Part shown: one piece after another, positions 29,579 through 38,221 of the stretch | How positions within the stretch are numbered: the stretch's first letter is position 1 | Layout of the letters: the number at the start of each line of letters is the position of its first letter | Source: Sulfitobacter noctilucicola | GTDB taxonomy: Bacteria; Pseudomonadota; Alphaproteobacteria; Rhodobacterales; Rhodobacteraceae | Reading direction: 5' to 3' | Assembly: GCF_000622385.1 (NCBI RefSeq) | Contig: NZ_JASD01000008.1 | Location: 1,798,001-1,862,000, forward strand | Length of the DNA stretch: 64,000 bases | Program-made: the position numbers and the translations under genes | The notes under the pieces: model-generated | What the model saw: only the letters and a program-made list of their open reading frames with translations | What the model was told of the DNA's origin: nothing | Database searches by the model: none

Positions 29579-30379
29579 ATGGGATCAAATGAATTGATGT
29601 ACGACATTCCAAGCCCGTTAATTTCTTTGTGTCTCTTGGGACTGATGATGTTGGCGATGTGGCTGGGGTACCGTATCGGATTTCGCCGCCAGCATTCGGA
29701 AACCGAACAGACCAGAGCGCAGACCATCGCGGTGCAGGGATCTTTGCTGGGACTTTTGGCCTTGCTGCTTGGTTTTACGTTTTCCATCTCATTATCGCGA
29801 CATGATGCCCGCTCTACTTCGGTCGTCGCCGAAGCCAATGCAATTGGTACGGCTTGGTTGCGATTGGACTTTTTGGAAGGCGCATCCAAGACGCAGGCGA
29901 AAGTGGCGCTGCTCAAATACACCAGATTGCGGGTTGAGGCTGGTAAATTGTCGGCGGATCAACATCGCGAACGCGCACTTTATACGACAAACGCCGAAGC
30001 CGCATTTGCCGATGTCTGGAGCCTTGCCGCGACAAACGCACGTGATCCGGGCGGTCCGGTAGCGGTGTCGCTGACAAATGCGCTGAACGATATGATTGAC
30101 GCGCTGGCGTCACGCAATGCAGCACTGGACAGGCATGTGCCAGAAATCGTGCTGATCATGCTTTTCGTCACCTTCATCCTTTCAGGTGCGATGTTGGGCT
30201 TTTCCGCCGGGGGCAACGGGTCGAAACCGGCAACGCCCGTCTACCTGATGCTGACGCTGATCGTGGTCTTGGTGTTTCTTATCGTCGATCTGGACAGGCC
30301 CCGTCGTGGTATTATCGAGGTTGATCAAAGCCCGATGCAGAACCTGCTGACATCGTTTCAGGCACCGCAGTCCCAGTGA
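29579..30379 (+). CDS. DUF4239 (bestrophin-like) membrane protein
   Basis: A 266-residue protein with hydrophobic segments near 13-32, 55-72, 190-212 and 222-242. A middle cytoplasmic helical region contains RLRVEAGKLSADQHRERALYTTNAEAAFADVW. The layout matches DUF4239, a bacterial family distantly related to bestrophin channels. Function unknown. ATGs at 29579 and 29597 are both possible; neither has a strong ribosome site. Divergent from ecm. Confidence 0.8.
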   Translation: MGSNELMYDIPSPLISLCLLGLMMLAMWLGYRIGFRRQHSETEQTRAQTIAVQGSLLGLLALLLGFTFSISLSRHDARSTSVVAEANAIGTAWLRLDFLEGASKTQAKVALLKYTRLRVEAGKLSADQHRERALYTTNAEAAFADVWSLAATNARDPGGPVAVSLTNALNDMIDALASRNAALDRHVPEIVLIMLFVTFILSGAMLGFSAGGNGSKPATPVYLMLTLIVVLVFLIVDLDRPRRGIIEVDQSPMQNLLTSFQAPQSQ

Positions 30380-30494
30380 TCGCGGTGCAAGCGGGCAACA
30401 GGCCGCAGTCCGTTTTCTGTAGAACGGCGCGGTGGGGCGGTCGTCGCGCCATCATATGTTGTCCTTGGGGCATGACACTGCAAATGTGTGCGCC

Positions 30495-31889
30495 ATGACG
30501 CAAACTGTCCAATTGCCGCTTTGGCTTTTTATTCTGATCCTGCTTTTTGCGGCTGTGACGGCGCTTAGCCATTTGCTGCTGCCATCTGTCAGGTGGTTTT
30601 TCCGCCGTCGGCTGGAGCGCGCGGTCAAGCAGTTGAACACCCGTCTCAAGCGGCCGATCGAGCCGTTCAAACTGGCGCGGCGCTATGACATGATCCAGCG
30701 GCTGATTTACGATCCCGAAGTGTCGAAAGAGATCGTGGCCTATGCCCGCAAGAACGGCGTGCCCGAGAACGTGGCGTTTGAGAAAGCGCGCGAATATGCG
30801 CGGGAAATCGTGCCGAGCTTTTCAGCCTTTGCCTATTTCAGTTTCGGCATCCGGCTGACGCGTTTGCTGGCCAAGTCGGTGTACCGGATTGAAACGGCCG
30901 ATACCAACGACGCGGTGTTCAATAGCATCCCAAAGGACGCAACGGTTGTCTTTGTGATGAACCATCGCAGCAATATGGACTACGTACTGGTAACCTATCT
31001 GGCGGCACGGGATTCCGCGCTGTCTTATGCGGTGGGGGAGTGGGCGCGTGTCTGGCCGCTGAGCTGGCTTATCAAGTCACTTGGTGCCTACTTTATCAGA
31101 CGCCGTTCTCGCGGTGCGCTTTATCGTAAGGTATTGGCACGCTACGTCCAGATGGCGACCGAGGGTGGTGTTAATCAGGCTTTCTATCCCGAAGGTGGCT
31201 TGAGCCTGAACGGTAAGCTGCAAGAACCCAAAATGGGTTTGATGTCCTATCTTGTCGAAGGGTTCGACCCCGAGGGCGAGCGGGACGTTGTTTTTGTGCC
31301 GGTAGCCATCAATTATGACCGCGTGCTGGAAGACCTTGTGTTGATCGCTGCGGATGAACGCGGCGACAGACGTTTCGGTGCACGCATATCCGTGGTGGTG
31401 GGGTTCATTCTGCGCAAGCTGTGGCAGCGCCTGACATGGCAGGAAACGCGGTTTGGCACGGCGGCTGTGACCTTTGGCCCGCCGCTCTCCATGCGCGAGG
31501 CGGGGCAGGACGCGAGTGTCGAGGCATTGTCAGAGCAGTTGATGGGCCGCATCGGCGATGTGATGCCGATACTGGCTGTGCCTGCGGTTTGCCATCTGTT
31601 GCTGGCGCACAAGGAGCTTTCAGAGGATATCTTGCGTAGCAAGGTGAAGGCGCTTTTTGATGCGGCACCTTCGGCCTACGAAGTCATAGATGCGGAGGCC
31701 CTGCCGATTCAGGTCACACGTGCATTGAGCGGGCTCGAGGCGCGGGGGCTGATCGCAAAACAGGGCGGAACATGGTCTGCGGTTGCTGACCAGACCGCTG
31801 TGCTTCGCTTCTACGCGAATTCAATCGCACAGCGTGTGGATGGCAATGCTGCGATTGCATCCGAAATTTCTGCACCTGCTGGGTCATAA
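30495..31889 (+). CDS. glycerol-3-phosphate 1-O-acyltransferase-like (PlsB family) protein
   Basis: A 464-residue predicted acyltransferase with one N-terminal helix (LPLWLFILILLFAAVTAL). Block I reads VMNHRSNMDYVLV (catalytic HxxxxD). SLGAYFIRRRSRGALYRK follows, and then block III FYPEGGLSLNGKLQEPKMG. These are the motifs of glycerolipid acyltransferases of the PlsB type, although the protein is far shorter than E. coli PlsB (about 800 residues). Likely role: first acylation in phospholipid synthesis at the inner membrane. Start at the ATG 30495, immediately before the transmembrane segment. Confidence 0.85.
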   Translation: MTQTVQLPLWLFILILLFAAVTALSHLLLPSVRWFFRRRLERAVKQLNTRLKRPIEPFKLARRYDMIQRLIYDPEVSKEIVAYARKNGVPENVAFEKAREYAREIVPSFSAFAYFSFGIRLTRLLAKSVYRIETADTNDAVFNSIPKDATVVFVMNHRSNMDYVLVTYLAARDSALSYAVGEWARVWPLSWLIKSLGAYFIRRRSRGALYRKVLARYVQMATEGGVNQAFYPEGGLSLNGKLQEPKMGLMSYLVEGFDPEGERDVVFVPVAINYDRVLEDLVLIAADERGDRRFGARISVVVGFILRKLWQRLTWQETRFGTAAVTFGPPLSMREAGQDASVEALSEQLMGRIGDVMPILAVPAVCHLLLAHKELSEDILRSKVKALFDAAPSAYEVIDAEALPIQVTRALSGLEARGLIAKQGGTWSAVADQTAVLRFYANSIAQRVDGNAAIASEISAPAGS

Positions 31890-31922
31890 AATTACAAAAA
31901 CTGCGGTTCTGGTGTTGCATTA

Positions 31923-31978
31923 TTGCGTATCGCAAAATATCCCAACAGGATAACAGCGCGATTCTGCATTGCGGCAAT
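31923..31978 (+). promoter_or_regulatory. TTGC/GCAA dyads upstream of ccr
   Basis: TTGCGTATCGCAA (31923-31935, perfect 5-3-5 dyad) and ATTGCGGCAAT (31968-31978, 5-1-5 dyad) lie 27-82 bp before the ccr ATG. A similar CTGCGTTGCGGCA occurs upstream of ecm (29494-29506) and TTGCGCGCAA upstream of mcl1 (14069-14078). These are candidate binding sites for a regulator of the ethylmalonyl-CoA genes. Confidence 0.4.
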
Positions 31979-32004
31979 TTATCCAGATCCGACAGGAGGC
32001 CCCC

Positions 32005-33285
32005 ATGGCACTTGATTCAAACATCGCTCAGTACGATGCACCTGAGAAGGACCTCTACGAGGTCGGCGAGATGCCCCCGATGGGCCACGTCCCAAAGCAG
32101 ATGTATGCTTGGGCCATCCGCCGTGAACGGCACGGCGATCCTGATACTGCGATGCTGAAAGAAGTCGTCGATGTGCCAGAGCTAGACAGCCAGGATGTGC
32201 TGGTCCTCGTTATGGCGGCGGGTGTGAACTACAACGGCGTCTGGGCAGCACTAGGTCAGCCCATCAGCCCGTTTGACGGTCATAAGCAGCCCTATCACAT
32301 CGCAGGCTCTGATGCGGCGGGCATCGTCTGGGCGGTTGGTGACAAAGTAAAGCGCTGGAAAGTCGGCGACGAAGTGGTGATCCACTGCAATCAGGACGAT
32401 GGTGACGATGAGGAATGTAACGGTGGCGACCCGATGTATTCCCCGACACAGCGCATCTGGGGCTATGAAACACCGGATGGATCGTTCAGCCAGTTTACGC
32501 GCGTGCAGTCTCAGCAGCTGATGCCGCGGCCCAAGCACCTGACATGGGAAGAGGCGGCGTGTTATACGCTGACGCTCGCCACTGCGTACCGGATGCTTTT
32601 TGGCCACGAGCCGCATGACCTCAAGCCCGGACAGAACGTACTGGTCTGGGGCGCGTCAGGCGGTCTGGGATCTTATGCAATCCAGCTGATTAATACGGCG
32701 GGTGCTAACGCGATCGGCGTGATCTCCGATGAAAGCAAACGCGATTTTGTGATGGATCTGGGTGCCAAGGGCGTTCTGAACCGTAAGGACTTCAACTGCT
32801 GGGGCCAACTTCCCAAGGTGGGCAGCGACGAATACGCCACATGGTTTGCCGAGACGCGCAAGTTCGGCAAAGCGATCTGGGACATCACCGGCAAGGGTGT
32901 GAATGTCGACATGGTGTTCGAGCATCCCGGCGAGTCGACTTTTCCTGTTTCGACCTTCGTGGTCAAAAAGGGCGGTATGGTTGTGATCTGCGCGGGCACC
33001 ACCGGCTTTAATCTCACATTCGACGTCCGTTATATGTGGATGCACCAGAAACGTCTGCAGGGCAGCCACTTTGCCCATCTCAAGCAGGCATCTGCGGCGA
33101 ACAAGCTGATGCTTGAGCGGCGTCTTGATCCGTGCATGTCCGAGGTATTCGCCTGGGATGACCTGCCAGAAGCCCATATGAAAATGATGCGCAACGAGCA
33201 TAAGCCCGGCAACATGTCTGTTTTGGTGCAGTCGCCCAAAACCGGACTGCGCACGCTGGAAGACGCATTGGAAGCACGTAAGTAA
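32005..33285 (+). CDS. ccr: crotonyl-CoA carboxylase/reductase
   Basis: Key enzyme of the ethylmalonyl-CoA pathway, reductively carboxylating crotonyl-CoA with NADPH and CO2 to ethylmalonyl-CoA. The 426 residues form a zinc-less MDR fold. Features: the typical N-terminus DLYEVGEMPPMGHVPKQMYAW, substrate segment GVNYNGVWAALGQP, nucleotide motif VLVWGASGGLGSYA near residue 215, and the HPGESTFPVSTFVVKKGG region. The start at 32005 follows AGGAGG at good spacing; the longer frame from 31969 is unlikely. A very strong terminator follows. Confidence 0.96.
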   Translation: MALDSNIAQYDAPEKDLYEVGEMPPMGHVPKQMYAWAIRRERHGDPDTAMLKEVVDVPELDSQDVLVLVMAAGVNYNGVWAALGQPISPFDGHKQPYHIAGSDAAGIVWAVGDKVKRWKVGDEVVIHCNQDDGDDEECNGGDPMYSPTQRIWGYETPDGSFSQFTRVQSQQLMPRPKHLTWEEAACYTLTLATAYRMLFGHEPHDLKPGQNVLVWGASGGLGSYAIQLINTAGANAIGVISDESKRDFVMDLGAKGVLNRKDFNCWGQLPKVGSDEYATWFAETRKFGKAIWDITGKGVNVDMVFEHPGESTFPVSTFVVKKGGMVVICAGTTGFNLTFDVRYMWMHQKRLQGSHFAHLKQASAANKLMLERRLDPCMSEVFAWDDLPEAHMKMMRNEHKPGNMSVLVQSPKTGLRTLEDALEARK

Positions 33286-33311
33286 ACGCGAACTGTTTCC
33301 AATATAGAGAC

Positions 33312-33351
33312 AAAGGCCTGCGAATCAGCTACTGATTCGCAGGCCTTTTTT
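33312..33351 (+). terminator. strong intrinsic terminator after ccr
   Basis: A perfect 17-bp stem (33312-33328 with 33332-33348) around a 3-nt CTA loop, followed by T residues. A textbook Rho-independent terminator, which also isolates the quorum-sensing genes downstream. Confidence 0.95.
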
Positions 33352-33465
33352 GTGGCCTTTTTCCACCATCCAATTAAATCAAGCAGTTAAAACGCGGCTC
33401 CTCCCTATAACTGGGGAGTGGAAACCAGCGAATTTTGCACATTTTAGATACATGCTAAGGTTGTG

Positions 33466-33484
33466 TTAACGATCTGTTAACCAT
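33466..33484 (+). promoter_or_regulatory. full CtrA-type box upstream of the LuxR gene pair
   Basis: TTAACGATCTGTTAACCAT matches the CtrA consensus TTAA-N7-TTAAC exactly, with the extended TTAACCAT half. It ends 17 bp before the start of the 68-aa gene, overlapping where a promoter or initiation region would be. CtrA is the response regulator of motility, gene-transfer-agent and cell-cycle genes in alphaproteobacteria. Confidence 0.65.
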
Positions 33485-33501
33485 TTGAAGGAGAGTCTCG
33501 T

Positions 33502-33708
33502 ATGCGTAGTGACTGGATTTTGGACGTTCTCGCCGATTTAAAGACATTTGCATTGTCGGTCGACCTGCACGCCTTGGCGGAACAGTTAGATGACACCGCA
33601 ATCGTCGCCATGGCCGAGATCGCGTCCTTGGACGAAAGGACGAAGACACAACTAAATGGGCAACAAAAAGCAACTGGAATTCATTCTGGAGAGTTTGGAA
33701 CAAGCTGA
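33502..33708 (+). CDS. small conserved-looking protein preceding luxR
   Basis: A 68-residue soluble protein (MRSDWILDVLADLKTFALSVDLHALAEQLDDTAIVAMAEIAS onwards), predicted to be two or three amphipathic helices. AAGGAGAG upstream is a very strong ribosome site. Its last 53 bases overlap the start of luxR in another frame, so translation of the two is probably coupled. Small genes of this type occur before luxR in other roseobacters, to my recollection. No biochemical function is known. Confidence 0.7.
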   Translation: MRSDWILDVLADLKTFALSVDLHALAEQLDDTAIVAMAEIASLDERTKTQLNGQQKATGIHSGEFGTS

Positions 33709-34375
33709 TACGCTTGCCGGTCTTCAGACGGCATCAGAAGACCTTCAACGTAATCTTGGCATAAAACACGTAGCGTATCATTGGGTGGATTCCGCCGGAG
33801 ACCAATATGGATGCGGGACTTATTCGCTCGATTGGCAAGCCCGCTACATCGAACAGAATTACGTCAGGATTGATCCTGTCATCAGTGGCTGCTTCCAAAG
33901 GTTTCACCCCGTAGACTGGAAGCAACTGGATTGGTCGTCTAAAGCCACTCGCGCCTTTCAGGCCGAAGCGATTGAATACGGTGTCGGCAATCAAGGCTAT
34001 TCAATTCCGGTCAGGGGTCCAAATGGACAATTCGCCCTGTTTACAGTCAATGACAGTTGTGAAGACGACACTTGGGCGACATTCACCGAAGACAAGCGGC
34101 CCGAATTGATTCTGATTGCGCATTTCCTCAATGAAAAAGCGCTCGATCTTGAACCCGGACGGACGCCAGAGGCGGTGCAGCCGCTCTCGCCACGGGAAGT
34201 CGACGCCATCACGCTGCTCGCCATCGGGTACAGCCGTGCGCAGGTCGCGGACAGTTTATCGATCTCTGAGCATACATTGCGAGTCTATATTGAGAGCGCA
34301 AGGTTCAAATTGGGGGCGATTAACACAACCCATGCGGTAGCGCGAGCATTAAGTCGGGGACTTATTGTAGTATAA
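33656..34375 (+). CDS. luxR: LuxR-family autoinducer-binding transcriptional regulator
   Basis: A 239-residue regulator. The N-terminal acyl-homoserine-lactone domain (about 10-165) shows YHWVDSAGDQY and WQARYIEQNYVRIDPV, which supply the ligand-pocket Trp, Tyr and Asp-Pro. The C-terminal LuxR helix-turn-helix is LSPREVDAITLLAIGYSRAQVADSLSISEHTLRVYIESARFKL (about 177-220). It acts as an AHL-responsive DNA-binding protein. The luxI-type synthase starts 155 bp downstream in the same direction. A CtrA-type box precedes the small gene that overlaps its start. Confidence 0.93.
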   Translation: MGNKKQLEFILESLEQADTLAGLQTASEDLQRNLGIKHVAYHWVDSAGDQYGCGTYSLDWQARYIEQNYVRIDPVISGCFQRFHPVDWKQLDWSSKATRAFQAEAIEYGVGNQGYSIPVRGPNGQFALFTVNDSCEDDTWATFTEDKRPELILIAHFLNEKALDLEPGRTPEAVQPLSPREVDAITLLAIGYSRAQVADSLSISEHTLRVYIESARFKLGAINTTHAVARALSRGLIVV

Positions 34376-34457
34376 GGCAATTATGGGTTGAGTGTGGCAA
34401 AAATATTCCCGAAATTGGGAGGGTGACAGATGTTGCCCTAGTCCACTTAGCACCGAG

Positions 34458-34475
34458 CGCTGGATTACATCAGCG
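34458..34475 (+). promoter_or_regulatory. candidate LuxR-type operator upstream of luxI
   Basis: CGCTGGATTACATCAGCG is an 18-bp dyad with 5-bp arms (CGCTG/CAGCG), centred about 65 bp before the luxI ATG. Its length and position resemble 18-bp tra/lux boxes of alphaproteobacteria, but the CTG-CAG spacing (8 bp) is shorter than in the classical 20-bp lux box (10 bp). Binding by the adjacent LuxR is inferred. Confidence 0.4.
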
Positions 34476-34530
34476 TTAAGGGGCGCTGCGGTAACTCTTT
34501 GGTCATACCTGAGACAACCCGGAGAGTCCG

Positions 34531-35166
34531 ATGCTGCGATACCTCTACGCCGATCAACTGTACAAACACCCCAAACTGGCCCGCGCAATGTTCTTGGATC
34601 GGGCTGACCAGTTTCGAACCCGTTTGGGCTGGGATGTCGCAGTGGATGCCGACGGGGGCGAGCGGGATGAATACGACGAGATGAACCCCCTTTACGTGAT
34701 CTGGGAAGAACCGGGTGGCGGGCACGGTGGCTCCATGCGTTTTTTGCCAACGACGGGTTCTGTGATGATCAACGACCATTTCGGCGACTTGATTGATGGG
34801 CCGGTTTGCAGTCCGCTCATTTGGGAATGCACACGGTTCTGCCTTAAGCGCGGCGCGGGCGGACATGTTGCGGCGGCCTTGATGCTTGGCGGGGGCGAGA
34901 TCATGCAGGGGTATGGTATCAAACACTTTGTCGGTGTCTTCGATGCTCGCATGATACGGATCTATCGGATGATCGGTTCGTCGCCTGAAGTGCTCGGCAG
35001 TCAGGGCACCGGAAAGGATCAAATCTCGGTCGGTTTGTGGGATTTCACGCTGGAGGCACAGGCGCAGATCGCGGAGCGGGCAGGCATTACGCTAGAACAG
35101 TCGCGGTTCTGGTTTGATCAGGGCTTGGGAAATATTCGAAACCAGCCATGGGTAAAAACCGCCTGA
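34531..35166 (+). CDS. luxI: acyl-homoserine-lactone synthase
   Basis: A 211-residue LuxI-family autoinducer synthase, making AHLs from S-adenosylmethionine and acyl-ACP. All six catalytic-region residues of the family are in register: Arg24, Phe28, Trp34, Asp46, Asp49 (ERDEYDE) and Arg70 (GGSMRF). GGAGAG lies 5 bases before the ATG. The pairing with the upstream luxR suggests an autoregulated circuit. The acyl chain length cannot be read from the sequence. Confidence 0.93.
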   Translation: MLRYLYADQLYKHPKLARAMFLDRADQFRTRLGWDVAVDADGGERDEYDEMNPLYVIWEEPGGGHGGSMRFLPTTGSVMINDHFGDLIDGPVCSPLIWECTRFCLKRGAGGHVAAALMLGGGEIMQGYGIKHFVGVFDARMIRIYRMIGSSPEVLGSQGTGKDQISVGLWDFTLEAQAQIAERAGITLEQSRFWFDQGLGNIRNQPWVKTA

Positions 35167-35217
35167 GATTGCGCAATCGCGCTGGTTCACCAAGGCCATT
35201 GTCCTTAGACATGCCAC

Positions 35218-36756
35218 ATGACCACCGCACTTACGTATTCTGACGATCAGGCCGCCGCCTATGACGGTGTGGCAGACATGCTGCGCAGTGCAGGGATTGA
35301 CCTGTCCGACAGTCTTCTGATGCCGCCAGCGGGTGGGGCGGATCAGGTGATGGCTGTGACGGGCAAGGCGGGGTCGGGCAAAACCCTTTTGCTTGCAGAA
35401 CTTTATAAGGCGCTTGAGGCGGCTGGCGTTGCCATCGTCTCGGGCGATTATGAAAGCCGCAAGAAGGGTGACAAGCGCACGCTGGCCATTCTGGCCCCCA
35501 CAAACAAAGCGGCATCGGTTCTGCGTCTGCGCGGCGTGCCTGCTACGACCATTCACCGTATCCTCTATACGCCTGTCTACGATCCCGAATATGAACGGAT
35601 TGCGGAATGGCTGGCTGGCAGCGGCGAACGGCCCGTTGATGTAGAAGGGTTGACCGAGATTGCCCTTGATCGGGCAGCGGCCTTTTATGCGGGTAACAAA
35701 TCCATCCCCGGGGCACTTGCGGCCGCCGGATTGCGCGGGTCCGATTTTATCACCGGATGGAAACGGCGCGAAGAGCCGCTGGACATCGGCTTTGTCGATG
35801 AATCCTCGATGTTGGACGACAAGCAATTCGAGGACCTGAAGGAAATCTTTCCGACTCTGTTGTTGTTTGGTGATCCTGCACAGCTGGCCCCTGTGAACCA
35901 GTCCGGCACCATGGTTTTCGAAAAACTGCCCGAGAAACGGGTGATGAACCTGAACCGAATTTTTCGTCAGGATGCAGGCAACCCGATCCTTGATCTGGCC
36001 CATGCGCTGGCCGACCCCGATTTGGGGTTTGAGCAGTTTGAGCGGATGGTCGAAGAGGCTGCCCAAAAGGATGACCGCGTTGTTTGGGGGCAACGTGTAG
36101 AAGTCGATCTGATGGCACGCTCGCCTGTGCTGGTCTGGCGCAATGCCACGCGCATCCGGCTGATTAATGCGTTCCGATCGGTCCACGGTGCCCCGGAAGA
36201 TGCCCTGCTCGCAGGCGAGCCGCTGATCTGTGACGGAATTGAATTGCCGTTGAAACACCGCAAAAAGAGGCTGGATCTGGAGGCGCGTGGCCTGATTAAA
36301 GGCGCGCAGGTCATCTTCTTGGGGGAAGGGCGCAAACCCGGCTTCAGTCGGCTGCATGTGATGGGGGCCGAAGACCCGCAGGTTAGTGCCGCTTCCATAG
36401 TGAAGATCGAAAAGCCCGACGAGGAAGAACCTTTCATTCCCTTTGCCGCCCGTATGGGAGCGACATTCTTGCACGGTGCCGCCGTGACGATCCATAAGGC
36501 GCAAGGGTCGCAATGGGAGACAGTTCAGGTGTTTGCACCCGATCTATATGCCGCTGCGCGTATGGGCCGGATGGAAGCAGGTCAACCCTTGTGGAAACGC
36601 CTTGCATATGTTGCGATCACCCGCGCACAGGAACGATTGGTCTGGGTGGTGCGAAACCGGCTTTCAAAACCGACAGGACCGCTGGTGGTGGACGATCTGC
36701 GCGCCGCACCTGCCGCACCGCTTACCCTAGATGCCCAAACGGAGGATATGTTGTGA
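35218..36756 (+). CDS. RecD-like ATP-dependent DNA helicase
   Basis: A 512-residue SF1 helicase. Walker A is TGKAGSGKT (about 48-56), motif Ia APTNKAASVLR, Walker B-type DIGFVDESSML near residue 187, motif III LLFGDPAQLAPV, a gapped middle domain, and C-terminal motifs TIHKAQGSQWETV and YVAITRAQERLVWV. This is the RecD/RecD2-like helicase core without a long N-terminal domain. Probably involved in DNA repair or replication; no RecB/C partner is next to it. The GTG of the SDR gene overlaps its stop. Confidence 0.88.
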   Translation: MTTALTYSDDQAAAYDGVADMLRSAGIDLSDSLLMPPAGGADQVMAVTGKAGSGKTLLLAELYKALEAAGVAIVSGDYESRKKGDKRTLAILAPTNKAASVLRLRGVPATTIHRILYTPVYDPEYERIAEWLAGSGERPVDVEGLTEIALDRAAAFYAGNKSIPGALAAAGLRGSDFITGWKRREEPLDIGFVDESSMLDDKQFEDLKEIFPTLLLFGDPAQLAPVNQSGTMVFEKLPEKRVMNLNRIFRQDAGNPILDLAHALADPDLGFEQFERMVEEAAQKDDRVVWGQRVEVDLMARSPVLVWRNATRIRLINAFRSVHGAPEDALLAGEPLICDGIELPLKHRKKRLDLEARGLIKGAQVIFLGEGRKPGFSRLHVMGAEDPQVSAASIVKIEKPDEEEPFIPFAARMGATFLHGAAVTIHKAQGSQWETVQVFAPDLYAAARMGRMEAGQPLWKRLAYVAITRAQERLVWVVRNRLSKPTGPLVVDDLRAAPAAPLTLDAQTEDML

Positions 36757-37448
36757 AACGCATTGTGATTACCGGTGCCAGTTCCGGCGTTGGCCGCGCC
36801 ACAGCAGAGCTGTTTTTGCAGGAGGGCTGGCACGTAGGGCTGATCGCCCGCCGCGCTGATATCTTGAACGAGATGGCAGCAGAGCACGAGAATGCGGTCG
36901 CCTTGCCTGCGGATGTTACGGATGCAACCGCGTTGGAGCAGGCTTTCACGGAATTCGGCCCACTGGACGTTCTTTTTAACAATGCGGGGATGTTCGGCCC
37001 AAGCGCCCCGATTGACGAGATTGCTATCGCAGACTGGGAACAGGTGATGATGGTCAACCTGCATGGCATGTTTCTGGCCGCACGACTGGCGTTTGCCGCA
37101 ATGCGCAAGAACGCGGGCGGTCGGATCATCAACAACGGTTCGATCTCTGCCCACACCCCGCGGCCCGGGTCGGTCTGCTATACGACGACGAAACACGCAA
37201 TCACCGGCATGACCAAATCGCTGTCACTGGACGGCAGGCCCTTCGACATCGCTTGTGGCCAGATCGACATCGGCAATGCAGAAACAGAGATGGTGGCGGG
37301 ACTGAAAAAGATAAGCCCCGAGACACATACGATGGATGTGGCCCATGCGGCAAATGCCGTGCTTCACATGGCGACGCTACCACCCGAAGCGAACGTTCAG
37401 TTCATGACTGTGATGGCGACCAAGATGCCGTTCATCGGGCGCGGCTAG
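36753..37448 (+). CDS. short-chain dehydrogenase/reductase
   Basis: A 231-residue classical SDR. It has the cofactor motif TGASSGVGRATAE (about 7-19), LFNNAGMF (about 80), catalytic Ser in NNGSISAHTP and YTTTKHAITGM (YxxxK, near residue 143). Substrate unknown. The GTG start at 36753 overlaps the helicase stop as GTGA and has GGAGG seven bases upstream, so the much longer in-frame extension is rejected. Confidence 0.88.
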   Translation: MKRIVITGASSGVGRATAELFLQEGWHVGLIARRADILNEMAAEHENAVALPADVTDATALEQAFTEFGPLDVLFNNAGMFGPSAPIDEIAIADWEQVMMVNLHGMFLAARLAFAAMRKNAGGRIINNGSISAHTPRPGSVCYTTTKHAITGMTKSLSLDGRPFDIACGQIDIGNAETEMVAGLKKISPETHTMDVAHAANAVLHMATLPPEANVQFMTVMATKMPFIGRG

Positions 37449-37462
37449 CGAAGCCAGGCCTC

Positions 37463-38221
37463 TTAGCGGCGGAAGGCGGAGAAAACGGCCGATGCGCCCC
37501 AGCCTGCGGCAATGGCGATGGCGAGCGACATCAGACCATAAAGGAATGCATTCTCTCGAGAGAGGTTGAACAGCCAGCGCTCCATCCCGACTTTGCGGAC
37601 ATAGATGCTCGTATCGTGCTTCGATACGACCTCGCCGCCGCGTGTCAGAAAGATGCGGGTCTGATAGTCGCCTTCAGTCAAGGCGGACGGCAGTTTGATC
37701 GCGGTGCGGAAAAGAGTCTGCTCGTCAACGCTCACGGTACCTTCGTTCAGTTGGTACTGGTCTGACCGCTTCTTGATGCGGATCAGTGCTTCGGAGAAGG
37801 TGGCGCTGTTGGTGATATTCATCGGCGCACCGACCGACCGGATTGCGCGAGGGATGGAGACTTTGTGACGCTGGTCCTCGGTCTCCGAGATCGAAAGACC
37901 CAAAAGGGTACTGCTTGAGACAGCATAGAAGCTGGGCGCGCTATCGACATCGACAGCATCAGTGTTCACCCAGATGCCGAACCGCTTTTCCTTGCGCCGG
38001 ACAGTAACGGTTTCCGACGGTCCCGCGACGGTAACGATCACCTGCAAGCGGGGCGTGTCGGGGATAGGTTTCTCGCGTTTGACAGCACCGAAAATCAAGA
38101 TTTCGGACCCGTCAAAACTGGTATTGATCGACACCTGATCCTTGCTCAGCCCAAGGACGACCTCTTCTGCAAACACAGGCGATGCAACGAGCAAAAGGAT
38201 TGAGAGGGCCAGCGCGCGCAT
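37463..38221 (-). CDS. TIGR02186 family periplasmic/membrane protein
   Basis: A 252-residue protein with a cleavable signal peptide (MRALALSILLLVASPVFA), then EEVVLGLSKDQVSINTSFDGSEILIFGAVKRE, a beta-rich extracytoplasmic domain, and a C-terminal helix (NAFLYGLMSLAIAIAAGWGASAVF). This is the TIGR02186 pattern. The family is typically encoded next to a TauE/SafE permease, as here, where the permease's stop overlaps this start by one base. Perhaps an accessory subunit of the exporter. Confidence 0.85.
   Translation of the reverse strand: MRALALSILLLVASPVFAEEVVLGLSKDQVSINTSFDGSEILIFGAVKREKPIPDTPRLQVIVTVAGPSETVTVRRKEKRFGIWVNTDAVDVDSAPSFYAVSSSTLLGLSISETEDQRHKVSIPRAIRSVGAPMNITNSATFSEALIRIKKRSDQYQLNEGTVSVDEQTLFRTAIKLPSALTEGDYQTRIFLTRGGEVVSKHDTSIYVRKVGMERWLFNLSRENAFLYGLMSLAIAIAAGWGASAVFSAFRR

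Noticed and set aside
33416..33433. A CTGG-N10-CCAG dyad in the gap before luxR, considered as a lux box
   Set aside because: Spacing and arms do not match known lux or tra boxes, and the CtrA box explains the region better.
35092..36513. A 473-codon open frame on the minus strand opposite the helicase
   Set aside because: It is antisense to a helicase with intact motifs, and shows no domain or ribosome site of its own.
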